Shown here piece after piece: positions 7,072 through 17,898 of a stretch of 64,000 nt of DNA. The stretch is from Acidovorax sp. RAC01 (GTDB taxonomy: Bacteria; Pseudomonadota; Gammaproteobacteria; Burkholderiales; Burkholderiaceae_C). Within the stretch, counting starts at the first letter, position 1. Every line of letters begins with the position of its first letter. The notes beneath the pieces are model-generated. The model did not search any database and was not told the origin of the DNA. It saw nothing but the letters and a program-made list of their open reading frames with translations. The position numbers and the translations under genes were made by a program. The stretch lies in assembly GCF_001714725.1 (NCBI RefSeq), contig NZ_CP016447.1, positions 3,529,501 through 3,593,500 on the forward strand, in the 5' to 3' direction.

Positions 7072-8468
7072 TCCGCCGCGCCGCGGCCAGGCTGTGCCTG
7101 ACGCCCGACGACGAGCGCGATTGCCCCTGGCACCGACGCGCGCGCAACGCCGTGGGCTATTCGCTGCGCATCCGGCTGGTGCTCGTGTTCATGGCGCTGG
7201 CCGTCACGGTGGCCGTGACCTTCATGGGTGGGGTGCAAAAAGCCGTTTCGGTGGGCTGGCGGGAGGCCGCACGGCCCCTGTTGATGGACTATGTGGACCG
7301 CCTGACCACCGAGATCGGCAGCCCGCCCAGCATCGAGCGCGCGCAGGCCATCGCCGAACGCCTGCCGGTCACGCTGTGGATCGACGGCCCGGTGGTGCGC
7401 TGGCAGTCGCACCCCGACCAGCCCCGCCACGACTGGGGCGGCGCCAAGCTGCGTGAAGAAGACCACTGGCTGGCGCGTGCCGGTGACGATCAGGGCCAGC
7501 GGCTGCTGCAGCGCATGACGGCCGATGGCCACAGCATCGAGTTCGGGCTCAATGCGCTTTCCTGGGACAAGCGCCCGCGCATCGCGTGGGGCACCCTCAC
7601 CGTGCTGCTGCTGCTGACGGCGCTGGCGTACGTGTATGTGCGCCACCTGCTGCGCCCGCTCGACGACATCCGCCGTGGCGCGCAGCGCTTTGGCGAGGGC
7701 AACTTCGGGCAGTCCATCAACGTGCGGCACGCCCACAGGCCTGATGAACTGGGCCACCTGGCCATCACCATCAACACGATGGGGGACGATATTCACCAGA
7801 TGCTGGAGGCCAAGCGTGCATTGCTGCTGGCCATGAGCCATGAACTGCGCAGCCCGCTCACACGCGCGCGCCTCAATGTCGAACTGCTGCCCGAAACGGC
7901 GGAGGTGCAGGGCCAGCGGCAGGCGCTGATGCGGGACCTGGCCGAGATGTCGGGTCTCATCAACGACCTGCTTGAAAGCGAGCGCCTGGCCGGCCGCCAT
8001 GCAGCGCTGCACCGCGAGCCCACCGACGTGGCCGCGCTGGCGCGGGAGGTGATTGACGACGTCGGCGCCCGCCACCCCGGCGCCGCCGGCATTGTGCTCA
8101 AGGCCGACGCTTTGCCTGCGCTCGACTTTGACAAGTCCAGGCTGCGGCTGTTGCTGCGCAACCTGCTCGACAACAGCCTGCGCCACACCGACCCCGCTGC
8201 ACCACCGCCCGAGCTGCGCCTGCGGATGGTGGACAACGCGCTGTGGGTGCAGGTGCGCGACTACGGGCCCGGCGTGCCCGACGACCATCTCCCCCATCTG
8301 GCCCAGGCGTTCTACCGCCCCGATACAGCCCGGCAGCGCACCACCGGGGGCGTGGGGCTGGGGCTGTACCTTTGCCGTCTGGTGGCTCAGGCGCATGGTG
8401 GCTCGCTCGAGATCGCCAACGCCCAGCCCGGTTTGCAGGTAACCGCGCGGTTTCCGGTGCCTTCCTGA
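7068..8468 (+). CDS. CpxA-like sensor histidine kinase
   Basis: A 466 aa membrane kinase and cognate partner of the preceding regulator. One transmembrane segment is at about residues 36-55, a second at about 173-192; between them is a periplasmic sensor of roughly 115 residues. A HAMP domain (192-245, LRPLDDIRRGAQRFGEGNF) leads into the HisKA helix with the phosphorylated His258 in AMSHELRSPLTRARL. The HATPase domain has the N box LLRNLLDNSLRHT, G1 VRDYGPGVPD and G2 TGGVGLGLYLCRLV. The arrangement matches CpxA/EnvZ-type kinases. The signal it senses is unknown; envelope stress is inferred from the Spy-like genes. Confidence 0.92.
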   Translation: MIRRAAARLCLTPDDERDCPWHRRARNAVGYSLRIRLVLVFMALAVTVAVTFMGGVQKAVSVGWREAARPLLMDYVDRLTTEIGSPPSIERAQAIAERLPVTLWIDGPVVRWQSHPDQPRHDWGGAKLREEDHWLARAGDDQGQRLLQRMTADGHSIEFGLNALSWDKRPRIAWGTLTVLLLLTALAYVYVRHLLRPLDDIRRGAQRFGEGNFGQSINVRHAHRPDELGHLAITINTMGDDIHQMLEAKRALLLAMSHELRSPLTRARLNVELLPETAEVQGQRQALMRDLAEMSGLINDLLESERLAGRHAALHREPTDVAALAREVIDDVGARHPGAAGIVLKADALPALDFDKSRLRLLLRNLLDNSLRHTDPAAPPPELRLRMVDNALWVQVRDYGPGVPDDHLPHLAQAFYRPDTARQRTTGGVGLGLYLCRLVAQAHGGSLEIANAQPGLQVTARFPVPS

Positions 8469-8735
8469 CCGCGTGGCTCTCAGCCATTGGGGACGCCTTG
8501 GGCCCGGCGGCTGGGTGCAGAAAGGGTGGGGAACGCTGGTCAGAAGCGTCCTGCCCTTGTCTGGCCCTGTTCAGTGCCCAACGCCGGGACTGCGTGGGCG
8601 GCGCCGACCATGCAGAGGCACGACGGCGGTGCACGTGCTGCACCACGCTGGCGCGCGGCCGGATCACCGCCGGCAGTTCCAGGGCGGCCCGGCGACGGCG
8701 ATTATGTGCGAAAAATGCCTCTGTGGCTTGCTGTA

Positions 8736-8768
8736 ATTGCCTTTTTAGCTATTAATATAATAGCAAAA
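8736..8768 (+). repeat. Short copy of the AGCTAT-type interspersed repeat
   Basis: Contains the perfect inverted repeat GCTATTA-ATA-TAATAGC (8748-8764) preceded by GCCTTTTT. It is a reduced relative of the copies at 16493, 45911, 54306 and 59725. Confidence 0.5.
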
Positions 8769-8862
8769 GAGGCGGGGCGATGCCCCAAACCGGGCCGCCT
8801 GCGAACGGGTCTCTTTCTTGCTCAGCATCTGCACCCGTTCATGGTGCCGTTTTGGTGTTTAC

Positions 8863-8876
8863 CCTGTATAGACAGG
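8863..8876. promoter_or_regulatory. HutC-like operator upstream of the hut ABC transporter
   Basis: CCTGTATAGACAGG contains TGTATAGACA, one base away from the TGTATATACA palindrome found before hutH in this window. Klebsiella and Pseudomonas HutC are known to bind palindromes of this TGTATATACA kind. It lies about 90 bases before the transporter start, where a repressor could block transcription. Confidence 0.6.
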
Positions 8877-8961
8877 TACACCCAGGATGTCATCATGGCG
8901 GCCGGGGCGCTTGGGCGTGCCTGGCCGGGTGGGCTGGCATTTTTTTTCCAAACAGGAGCAG

Positions 8962-9930
8962 ATGATGACTCGATCGGTTGCGAAATTGGCGTCGCTGACA
9001 GCGGCAGTGGCATGTGTGGTGGGCCTGGCCGCTCCGGCGCAGGCGCAAGAAGTGAAGATCGTGCTGGGCATGTCCGGCTGGACGGGCTTTGCGCCCCTCA
9101 CGCTGGCGGACAAGGCCGGCATTTTCAAGAAGAACGGCCTCGATGTGGACATCAAGATGATTCCGCAGAAGGACCGCCATCTGGCCCTAGCCTCCAAGTC
9201 CATCCAGTGCGCTGCCACCACCGTCGAGACGCATGTGGCATGGAACGCCAACGGCGTGCCCATCGTGCAGATTTTCCAGATGGACAAGTCCTACGGCGCT
9301 GACGGCATGGCCGTGCGCGGCAACATCAACAGCTTTGCCGACCTCAAGGGCAAGACCATTGGCGTCGATGCCCCGGGCACCGCACCGTTTTTCGGCCTGG
9401 CCTGGATGCTCAGCAAGAACGGCATGAGTCTCAAGGACGTGAAGACCACCACGCTGTCGCCCCAGGCGGCCGCGCAGGCCTTCGTGGCGGGGCAGAACGA
9501 CGCGGCCATGACGTACGAACCCTACCTGTCCACCGTGCGCGACAACCCTGCAGCCGGCAAGATTCTGGCCACCACGCTCGACTACCCGATGGTGATGGAC
9601 ACCGTGGGCTGCGACCCGGCGTGGCTCAAGGCCAACCCCAAGGCCGCGCAGGCGCTGACCAATTCGTACTTCCAGGCGCTGGAGATGATCAAGGCCGAGC
9701 CGGCCAAGTCCAATGAAATCATGGGCGCAGCCGTCAAGCAGACGGGCGAGCAGTTTGCCAAGTCGTCGTCCTTCCTGCGCTGGCAGGACAAGGCCGCCAA
9801 CCAGAAGTTCTTTGCGGGCGAGCTGCAGGCGTTCATGAAAGACGCCACGGCCATCCTGCTGGAGGCCGGCATCATCCGCAAGGCGCCTGATGACCTGAAC
9901 GCAACGTTCGACGCCAGCTTCATCAAGTAA
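8962..9930 (+). CDS. NitT/SsuA-type ABC transporter substrate-binding protein of the hut locus
   Basis: A 322 aa periplasmic binding protein. Residues 1-30 are a Sec signal peptide ending at AQAQ. The mature protein begins EVKIVLGMSGWTGFAPLTLA and has the ADKAGIFKKNGLDVDI and LKGKTIGVDAPGTA segments typical of the NMT1/SsuA/TauA fold. It is the first gene of a permease-ATPase transporter placed directly before hutC-hutH, so the likely substrate is histidine, urocanate or a related imidazole compound (inference from context). ATG 8965 has better spacing (6 bases) to AGGAG than ATG 8962. A HutC-like operator lies upstream. Confidence 0.88.
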   Translation: MMTRSVAKLASLTAAVACVVGLAAPAQAQEVKIVLGMSGWTGFAPLTLADKAGIFKKNGLDVDIKMIPQKDRHLALASKSIQCAATTVETHVAWNANGVPIVQIFQMDKSYGADGMAVRGNINSFADLKGKTIGVDAPGTAPFFGLAWMLSKNGMSLKDVKTTTLSPQAAAQAFVAGQNDAAMTYEPYLSTVRDNPAAGKILATTLDYPMVMDTVGCDPAWLKANPKAAQALTNSYFQALEMIKAEPAKSNEIMGAAVKQTGEQFAKSSSFLRWQDKAANQKFFAGELQAFMKDATAILLEAGIIRKAPDDLNATFDASFIK

Positions 9931-9953
9931 ACCGCCTACCGGAAGAACGCGCC

Positions 9954-10790
9954 ATGCCTGCCGTACAACCCCTGCCTGCCGCCGATCTGAAAGCGCCCGT
10001 GCGCCGGCGCTCCATGGCCCCGCTGGAGCCCGTGAGCAGCCACGCCCGCTGGATGCTGGGGCTCGGCTTTTTTGTCGTGTTCGTGGCGGTGTGGGCGTTC
10101 TTCACGCTGGGTGGCTTTGTCTCGCCCACGTTTCTGGCCAGCCCCGTGACCATGGTCAAAGAGGGCTGGCTGCTGTTCACCGAGTACGGGTTCATCAAGG
10201 ACATCGGCATGACGGTGTGGCGCGTGGTGGGCGGCTTCATCCTGGCTGCCGTCATTGCCGTGCCACTGGGCATTGCGATGGGCGCGTACAAGGGCATCGA
10301 GGCGTTCTTCGAGCCCTTCATTTCGTTTTGCCGGTACCTGCCAGCCTCGGCCTTCATCCCGCTGCTGATCCTGTGGGCGGGCATTGGCGAGGCGCAGAAG
10401 ATCCTGGTCATCTTCATCGGCTCGGTGTTTCAGATCACGTTGATGGTGGCTGTGACGGTGGGCAGCGCGCGGCGCGATCTGGTGGAGGCCGCGTACACGC
10501 TGGGTGCGGGCCACCAGGGCATTGTCACGCGCGTGCTCATCCCCGGTGCGGCGCCTGACATTGCCGAAACCCTGCGCCTGGTGCTGGGCTGGGCCTGGAC
10601 GTACGTGATCGTGGCCGAGCTGATCGGCTCGTCCAGCGGCATCGGCCACATGATCACCGACAGCCAGTCGCTGCTCAACACCGGCCAGATCATCTTCGGC
10701 ATCATCGTCATCGGCCTCATCGGGCTGGTGTCCGACTTTGCGTTCAAGGCACTCAACCACCGCCTGTTTGCCTGGAGTTTTGTGCGATGA
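9954..10790 (+). CDS. ABC transporter permease (SsuC/TauC type), hut locus
   Basis: A 278 aa inner-membrane permease with about six transmembrane segments, the first at residues 32-55 (WMLGLGFFVVFVAVWAFFTL). The cytoplasmic EAA loop reads EAAYTLGAGHQGIVTRVLIP with the conserved Gly, the site that contacts the ATPase. It starts 23 bases after the binding-protein gene and overlaps the ATPase gene by 4 bases (ATGA), so the three are one operon. Family members move sulfonates, nitrate, pyrimidine precursors or similar small molecules; here the hut context points to an imidazole compound. Confidence 0.9.
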   Translation: MPAVQPLPAADLKAPVRRRSMAPLEPVSSHARWMLGLGFFVVFVAVWAFFTLGGFVSPTFLASPVTMVKEGWLLFTEYGFIKDIGMTVWRVVGGFILAAVIAVPLGIAMGAYKGIEAFFEPFISFCRYLPASAFIPLLILWAGIGEAQKILVIFIGSVFQITLMVAVTVGSARRDLVEAAYTLGAGHQGIVTRVLIPGAAPDIAETLRLVLGWAWTYVIVAELIGSSSGIGHMITDSQSLLNTGQIIFGIIVIGLIGLVSDFAFKALNHRLFAWSFVR

Positions 10791-11566
10791 GCAGCGTATC
10801 CATACAAGCCGTTTCGCGCGTTTTCGAGGGCCGCAAGGGTCAGCGCACGCAGGCCTTGCTGCCGGTGGACTTTGGAGTGCGTGACAACGACTTCGTCACC
10901 ATCCTCGGCCCCTCGGGCTGTGGCAAGTCCACGTTGCTGCGCATCGTGGCGGGGCTAGACCACGCCACCAGCGGCCGCGTGCTGCTCGACGGCGTGCCCG
11001 TGGAGGGCCCGGGCGCAGACCGCGGCATGGTGTTCCAGAGCTACACACTGTTCCCCTGGCTCACCATTGAGCAGAACATCCGCTTTGGCCTGCGCGAGCG
11101 CGGCATGCCAGAAGCGCAGCAAAAGGAACGCGCCGCGTACTTCATCGCCAAGGTCGGCTTGCGCGGCTTCGAGCAGCACTTTCCTAAGCAGCTGTCGGGC
11201 GGCATGCAGCAGCGCACCGCCATTGCCCGCGCGCTGGCCAACGACCCCAAGATTTTGTTGATGGACGAGCCCTTCGGCGCGCTGGACAACCAGACCCGCG
11301 TGCTCATGCAAGAGCTGCTGCTGGGCATCTGGGAGGCCGAACGCAAGACCGTGCTTTTCGTCACCCACGACATCGACGAAGCCATCTTCATGGCCAACCG
11401 CGTCGCTGTGTTCAGCGCCCGGCCCGGCCGCATCAAGACCGAGCTGGCGGTGGACCTGCCGCACCCGCGCCATTACACGATCAAGACCAGCCCCGAGTTC
11501 ATGGACCTGAAGGCGCGGCTGACGGAGGAGATCCGCGCCGAATCCATGGCGGCGGACCTGCATTGA
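10787..11566 (+). CDS. ABC transporter ATP-binding protein (SsuB/TauB type), hut locus
   Basis: A 259 aa ATPase. Walker A is GPSGCGKST (residues about 43-51), the Q loop lies in VFQSYTLFPW, the signature is LSGGMQQR, Walker B is ILLMDEPFGALD and the switch His is in FVTHDIDEA. All catalytic residues are present. It completes the three-gene importer with the preceding permease and binding protein, to which it is coupled by a 4-base overlap. hutC follows after 30 bases, suggesting that transporter, regulator and catabolic genes are transcribed together. Confidence 0.93.
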   Translation: MSSVSIQAVSRVFEGRKGQRTQALLPVDFGVRDNDFVTILGPSGCGKSTLLRIVAGLDHATSGRVLLDGVPVEGPGADRGMVFQSYTLFPWLTIEQNIRFGLRERGMPEAQQKERAAYFIAKVGLRGFEQHFPKQLSGGMQQRTAIARALANDPKILLMDEPFGALDNQTRVLMQELLLGIWEAERKTVLFVTHDIDEAIFMANRVAVFSARPGRIKTELAVDLPHPRHYTIKTSPEFMDLKARLTEEIRAESMAADLH

Positions 11567-11596
11567 CCTGAACCTGCACCCAGCCCGCATCCACCC

Positions 11597-12406
11597 ATGA
11601 GCGCCCGTCCATCCCGCCACACCCCAGCTGCTGCAGCACGCCGTGCCACGCCCACCAAGGCAGCGCCTGCAGTGGCTGCGCCCGCACCGGCCATGGCGCT
11701 GTACGAGCAGATCAAGGACCATATCTCGCGCAAGATCCAGGAAGGCGTCTGGCGCGCGGGCGACCGCCTGCCGTCCGAGAACGAGCTGGTCACCCAGTTC
11801 GGCATCTCGCGCATGACGGTGAACCGCGCGCTGCGCGAGCTGGTGGAGCAGGGCCGCATCGTGCGTGTGGCGGGCGTGGGCAGCTTTGTGGCCGAAGACA
11901 AGCCGCAATCCACGCTGCTGCAGATTGCCAACCTGGCCAGCGAAATCCGCCAGCGCGGGCACGATTACCGCTGCGATGTGCTGGCGGTCGAGCGCATCTC
12001 GGCCACACTGGAAGTGGCCGCGGCGCTGGACCTGCGCACGGGCGAGTCGGTGTTCCATTCGCTGTGCATCCACCGCGAAGACGGCCTGCCCGTACAGCTG
12101 GAAGACCGCCACGTGAACCCGCGCCAGGTGCCGCAGTTTGCCGCGCAGGATTTCACGCAACTGCAACCGTCGGAATACCTGGTGCGCAACGTGCCCTTCG
12201 ACCAGATCGAGCATGTGGTCGACGCCGTCATGCCCACCGCCGAGCAGGCCGCGCTGCTGGAAATGTCAGTGCAGGAGCCCTGCCTGCTGCTCACCCGCCG
12301 CACCTGGGCACGCGGCGTGCCGATCACCGTGGTGCGCTGCCTGCACCCTGCCACCCGTTACCGCCTGGGCAGCCGTTTCCGGGCGGATGGAAACCCTGTC
12401 GCGTGA
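11597..12406 (+). CDS. hutC: Histidine utilisation repressor HutC (GntR family)
   Basis: A 269 aa transcription factor. Residues 1-35 are an Ala/Pro-rich extension. The GntR winged helix-turn-helix (36-100) has RLPSENELVTQFGISRMTVN, and the remainder is a UTRA effector domain, which in HutC proteins binds urocanate and releases DNA. Position between the transporter and hutH and the two TGTATATACA-type palindromes nearby support its identity. In Pseudomonas and Klebsiella HutC represses hut genes and itself. The start at 11597 is the first ATG; ATG 11693, just before ALYEQIK, would give a protein of more usual length. Confidence 0.92.
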   Translation: MSARPSRHTPAAAARRATPTKAAPAVAAPAPAMALYEQIKDHISRKIQEGVWRAGDRLPSENELVTQFGISRMTVNRALRELVEQGRIVRVAGVGSFVAEDKPQSTLLQIANLASEIRQRGHDYRCDVLAVERISATLEVAAALDLRTGESVFHSLCIHREDGLPVQLEDRHVNPRQVPQFAAQDFTQLQPSEYLVRNVPFDQIEHVVDAVMPTAEQAALLEMSVQEPCLLLTRRTWARGVPITVVRCLHPATRYRLGSRFRADGNPVA

Positions 12407-12447
12407 TGCGCGCGACGACCTGAACCCTCTTTTTTTGCTTGCGTCTA

Positions 12448-12461
12448 CTTGTATATACAGG
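12448..12461. promoter_or_regulatory. HutC-like operator in front of hutH
   Basis: CTTGTATATACAGG contains the perfect palindrome TGTATATACA (12450-12459). It lies 10 bases before the hutH start codon, so bound HutC would block transcription or act as a roadblock to read-through from hutC. Confidence 0.75.
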
Positions 12462-12469
12462 ACAGTCCC

Positions 12470-14011
12470 ATGACACCCGATTCCACCGCTTCCCTGACCC
12501 TGCATCCCGGCCATGTCACGCTGGCCGAGTTGCGGCGCATCCATGCCGCCCCCGTGCAGCTGATGCTGGACCCATCGGCCCGCGCGGGCATGCTGCAGTC
12601 GCAGGCCACGGTACAGCGCATCGTGGACGAAGACTCGGTGGTCTACGGCATCAACACCGGTTTTGGCAAGCTGGCCAGCACCAAGATTGCGCATGAGCGT
12701 CTGGCGGAGCTGCAGCGCAACCTGGTGCTTTCGCACAGCGTGGGTACCGGGGAGGCCCTGGCCGATGGCGTGGTGCGCCTCATCCTGGCGACCAAGGCCA
12801 TCAGCCTGGCGCGCGGTCACTCGGGCATCCGCCCCGAGATCGTGGATGCGCTGCTGGCCATGGCCAACGCCAGCGTGCTGCCGGTGATACCTGCCAAGGG
12901 CTCGGTGGGCGCGTCGGGCGACCTGGCGCCGCTGGCGCACCTGGCCTGCGTGCTGATCGGCGAGGGGTACGCCAAGGTGAACGGCGCCGTGGTGTCGGGC
13001 GCAGAAGCCATGCGGTCCATAGGCCTGCAGCCCTTCGTGCTGGGCCCCAAGGAGGGGCTCGCGCTGCTCAACGGCACGCAGGTGTCCACCTCGCTGGCGC
13101 TGGCGGGGCTGTTTGGGGCCGAAAACGTGTTCGCCGCCGCGCTGGTGGCGGGTTGCCTGTCGCTCGAAGCCATCAAGGGCTCGGTCAAGCCGTTTGACGC
13201 GCGCATCCACGAAGCGCGTGGCCAGGCCGGGCAGATCGCCGTGGCCGCTGCCGTGCGCGCGCTGCTCGATGGCAGCGCCATCGACACCTCGCACCCCCAC
13301 TGTGGCCGGGTGCAGGACCCGTACTCCATCCGCTGCGTGCCGCAGGTGATGGGGGCGTGCCTGGACAACCTGCACCACGCCGCGCGCGTGCTGACCATCG
13401 AGGCCAATGCGGCGTCCGACAACCCCCTGGTGTTCGACAACGGCGACGTGATCTCCGGCGGTAACTTCCACGCCGAGCCCGTGGCCTTCGTGGCCGACAT
13501 CATTGCGCTGGCCGTGGCGGAGATCGGTGCGATTTCTGAACGCCGACTGTCGCTGTTGCTGGACCCGGGCCTCTCGGGTCTGCCCGCGTTCCTGATCCGC
13601 GACAGCGGCGTGAACTCCGGCTTCATGATCGCGCAGGTCACTGCCGCAGCCCTTGCCGCTGAAAACCAGTGTCTGGCCAACCCCAGCAGCGTGACCAGCC
13701 TGCCCACATCGGCCAACCAGGAAGACCACGTGTCGATGGCCACCTATGGCGCACGCCGCCTGGGTGACATGGTGCGCAATGCGGCGGTGATGGTCGGCAT
13801 TGAGGCCATGGCCGCCGCACAGGGTATGGAATTTGACCGTGGCCTCAAGAGTTCGCCACTCATCGAAGACCAGTTCGCAGGCATCCGCGAGCGCGTGGCC
13901 TACCTGGAGCAGGACCGCTACCTTGCCCCCGACATCGAAGCCATGCGCGCATGGGCCCAGCAGCCTGCCTGGCCTGCAGCACTCACGCAGTGCCTGCCCA
14001 GCTACGCCTGA
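12470..14011 (+). CDS. hutH: Histidine ammonia-lyase
   Basis: A 513 aa enzyme that removes ammonia from L-histidine to give urocanate, the first step of histidine breakdown. The ASG triplet that cyclises into the MIO cofactor is at residues 148-150 in [17 protein letters not shown]. The catalytic Tyr loop YGINTGFG is at 59-66, and the C-terminal part has [15 protein letters not shown], where the conserved Gln and Glu contact substrate. Length is typical of the family. Start 12470 places the N-terminus ([17 protein letters not shown]) as in known HutH proteins; an in-frame ATG at 12449 lies inside the operator. Confidence 0.97.
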   Translation: MTPDSTASLTLHPGHVTLAELRRIHAAPVQLMLDPSARAGMLQSQATVQRIVDEDSVVYGINTGFGKLASTKIAHERLAELQRNLVLSHSVGTGEALADGVVRLILATKAISLARGHSGIRPEIVDALLAMANASVLPVIPAKGSVGASGDLAPLAHLACVLIGEGYAKVNGAVVSGAEAMRSIGLQPFVLGPKEGLALLNGTQVSTSLALAGLFGAENVFAAALVAGCLSLEAIKGSVKPFDARIHEARGQAGQIAVAAAVRALLDGSAIDTSHPHCGRVQDPYSIRCVPQVMGACLDNLHHAARVLTIEANAASDNPLVFDNGDVISGGNFHAEPVAFVADIIALAVAEIGAISERRLSLLLDPGLSGLPAFLIRDSGVNSGFMIAQVTAAALAAENQCLANPSSVTSLPTSANQEDHVSMATYGARRLGDMVRNAAVMVGIEAMAAAQGMEFDRGLKSSPLIEDQFAGIRERVAYLEQDRYLAPDIEAMRAWAQQPAWPAALTQCLPSYA

Positions 14012-14050
14012 TCTTTTCCACGCACACCGACTGATTCACAGGAGCCCACC

Positions 14051-15781
<1,731 letters not shown>

Positions 15782-15876
15782 CGCAGGCGGACGAGGCCTG
15801 ACCGACACCGTCAGAATGCGTGCAGGCCTGGCCAGACCGGGCTGCACCCGAATTCAGCGCTACCACCCTCTCGCCC

Positions 15877-16488
15877 ATGAACTTCTTCGATCTTGCAACG
15901 ACCCCCAGTACCCCGTGGAAAAACGGCGGCGGCAGCACCCAGGAGCTGGCCTGCTGGCCCCCGGGTGCCGACATGAACCGCTTTGAATGGCGGGTGAGCC
16001 TGGCCACGGTCGACCGGCCCGGGCCGTTTTCGGTGTTCCCGGGTATCGACCGCCAGATCATGCTGCTGGGTGGCGATGGCCTGCACCTGCGCAGCCCCGC
16101 GTGGGAACACCGGCTGGAACCGCGGTGGCAGCCGTTTTCCTTCTCGGGCGACGACGCGGTGGATGGCGCCATGCTGGGTGGCACCTCCAAAGACTTCAAC
16201 CTCATGCTGCGCCGCGGCGTATGGCGCGGCGCGCTGAACGTGGTGAGCGAGGCACAGGGGCCGGTTGCTGGCGAGGCCGGGTTGGCGATGGTGCTGGAGG
16301 GTGAGTGGCTGTGGTCCGTGCCTGGCGCAGCGCCGCAGCGGCTGTGTGCAGGACAGGGGGTCTGGTGGGCCGAAGGGAGCACCGCGTTGGGCGTGCAACT
16401 CGCACCCGCCGCGACCGGCACGCAGGCAGCGGCCGCACGGGCGGTGTGGATTGCGCTCGACCGTGCTGCGGACGCAAATTTTGCTTGA
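15877..16488 (+). CDS. hutD: HutD/Ves family protein
   Basis: A 203 aa cupin-fold protein of the HutD family, found in hut operons of many proteobacteria. In Pseudomonas fluorescens HutD is proposed to limit the upper level of hut expression, perhaps by binding urocanate or formylglutamate; no enzyme activity is established. Seen here: NFFDLATTPSTPWKNGGGST at the N-terminus, FEWRVSLATVDRPGPFSVFP and DRQIMLLGGDGLHL, all typical. The start at 15877 is chosen because the WKNGGG motif belongs near the N-terminus. An interspersed repeat fills the gap to hutI. Confidence 0.88.
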   Translation: MNFFDLATTPSTPWKNGGGSTQELACWPPGADMNRFEWRVSLATVDRPGPFSVFPGIDRQIMLLGGDGLHLRSPAWEHRLEPRWQPFSFSGDDAVDGAMLGGTSKDFNLMLRRGVWRGALNVVSEAQGPVAGEAGLAMVLEGEWLWSVPGAAPQRLCAGQGVWWAEGSTALGVQLAPAATGTQAAAARAVWIALDRAADANFA

Positions 16489-16492
16489 AAAA

Positions 16493-16540
16493 GGCTGCTA
16501 GCGCTTGTTGCATAAGAACTTGTAGCTATCAATTGCATAG
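16493..16540 (+). repeat. AGCTAT-type interspersed repeat between hutD and hutI
   Basis: GGCTGCTAGCGCTTGTTGCA followed by an AGCTATCAATTGCATAG end. It begins 4 bases after the hutD stop and ends 11 bases before the chosen hutI start, filling the intercistronic gap. Confidence 0.75.
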
Positions 16541-16551
16541 TGATGGAGCCC

Positions 16552-17898
16552 ATGACACTTTCTGTTGACCTGCCAATGGCGCAGACGCCACCGGCGCCCC
16601 TGGCGCACCCAGCCCCGCACGGCGGGGCCGCGCGCCCCAGCGCCGACGGGGTGTGGATCAACTGGGTGCCCGCAGCCGGGCTGGTGGTTCAAGACGTGCC
16701 GGTTCCCGCGGGAGAGCCCATGTGCGCCGTCGTGCAGGACGGACGCATTGCGTGGGTCGGGCCGCAATTGCAGTTACCCCTGTCGTTCCAGACCTTGCAC
16801 CGCTGGGACGCGCGGGGCGCTGTGGCGACTCCGGGCCTGGTGGACTGCCACACGCACCTGGTCTATGGCGGGCAGCGCGCCAACGAATTTGCGATGCGCC
16901 TGGCGGGCGCCACGTATGAGGAGGTGGCCAGGGCGGGCGGCGGCATCGTGTCATCGGTCAAGGCCACGCGGGCTTCCACCGAGGATGAACTCTTCGCCCA
17001 GGCTGCGCCTCGCCTGCAGGCCTTGCTGGACGAGGGCGTGTGCGCCATCGAGATCAAGTCGGGCTATGGCCTGGCCCTGGAGCACGAACGCAAGCAACTG
17101 CGCGTGGCCCGCCGTCTGGGCGAGGCGTTCGGCGTGACGGTGCGCACCACGTTCCTGGGTGCGCATGCGCTGCCGCCTGAGTACGCAGGCCGCAGCCAGG
17201 ACTACACCGACCTTGTCTGCCACGAGATGCTGCCTGCGCTGGCCGCCGAAAGCCTGGTGGATGCGGTGGACGTGTTCTGCGAACGCATCGCCTTCACGCT
17301 GGCTGAAACCGAGCAGGTGTTCCAGGCGGCGCAGCGTCTGGGCATCCCCGTCAAGCTGCACGCCGAGCAGCTGTCAGACATGGGCGGCGCGGCGCTGGCC
17401 GCGCGCTACGGAGCGCTGTCGTGCGACCACATCGAGCACCTGTCGGCCGACGGCATTGCCGCCATGAAGGCTGCAGGCACGGTGGCTGTGTTGCTGCCGG
17501 GCGCCTACTACACGCTGCGCGATACGCACCTGCCGCCCATCGCGCAGCTGCGCGAAGCGGGTGTGCCCATGGCCGTGTCTACCGACCACAACCCCGGCAC
17601 ATCCCCCGCACTCAGCATGCTGCTGATGGCCAACATGGCCTGCACGCTGTTCCGGCTGACGGTGCCCGAGGCGCTGGCAGGCATCACCACCCACGCTGCC
17701 AGGGCGCTGGGCCTGCAGGACACCCACGGCCTCATCGCTGCGGGCCGGCCTGCCAATTTTGTGCTGTGGCCAGTGGCCGAGGCAGCCGAGCTGGCGTACT
17801 GGCTGGGCCACAAGCCTGCCTGCACCATCGTGCGCCAGGGCCGGCTGGTGGCGAACGGGCTGGGTGTGGCCATTGCAAGGGAACCGCATGGCGCATGA
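16552..17898 (+). CDS. hutI: Imidazolonepropionase
   Basis: A 448 aa amidohydrolase that opens 4-imidazolone-5-propionate to N-formimino-L-glutamate. Metal ligands are in [33 protein letters not shown] and [15 protein letters not shown] carry further catalytic residues. The protein is longer than the usual 405 aa because of a Pro/Ala-rich N-terminal segment of about 35 residues. GTG 16540 and ATG 16543 are alternative starts; 16552 is favoured by GGAG just upstream, and a still shorter start at 16576 is possible. It overlaps hutF by 11 bases. Confidence 0.94.
   Translation: MTLSVDLPMAQTPPAPLAHPAPHGGAARPSADGVWINWVPAAGLVVQDVPVPAGEPMCAVVQDGRIAWVGPQLQLPLSFQTLHRWDARGAVATPGLVDCHTHLVYGGQRANEFAMRLAGATYEEVARAGGGIVSSVKATRASTEDELFAQAAPRLQALLDEGVCAIEIKSGYGLALEHERKQLRVARRLGEAFGVTVRTTFLGAHALPPEYAGRSQDYTDLVCHEMLPALAAESLVDAVDVFCERIAFTLAETEQVFQAAQRLGIPVKLHAEQLSDMGGAALAARYGALSCDHIEHLSADGIAAMKAAGTVAVLLPGAYYTLRDTHLPPIAQLREAGVPMAVSTDHNPGTSPALSMLLMANMACTLFRLTVPEALAGITTHAARALGLQDTHGLIAAGRPANFVLWPVAEAAELAYWLGHKPACTIVRQGRLVANGLGVAIAREPHGA

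Larger units (their letters stand above)
8469..8961. other. Intergenic region upstream of the hut locus
   Basis: About 490 bases without a supported gene. It holds an AT-rich inverted repeat (8736-8768) and a HutC-like palindrome (8863-8876). An AGGAG at 8954-8958 serves the transporter gene that follows. Confidence 0.6.

Noticed and set aside
7038..8396. 452-codon minus-strand open frame
   Set aside because: Antisense of the CpxA-like kinase; low-complexity His/Gln composition and no family signs.
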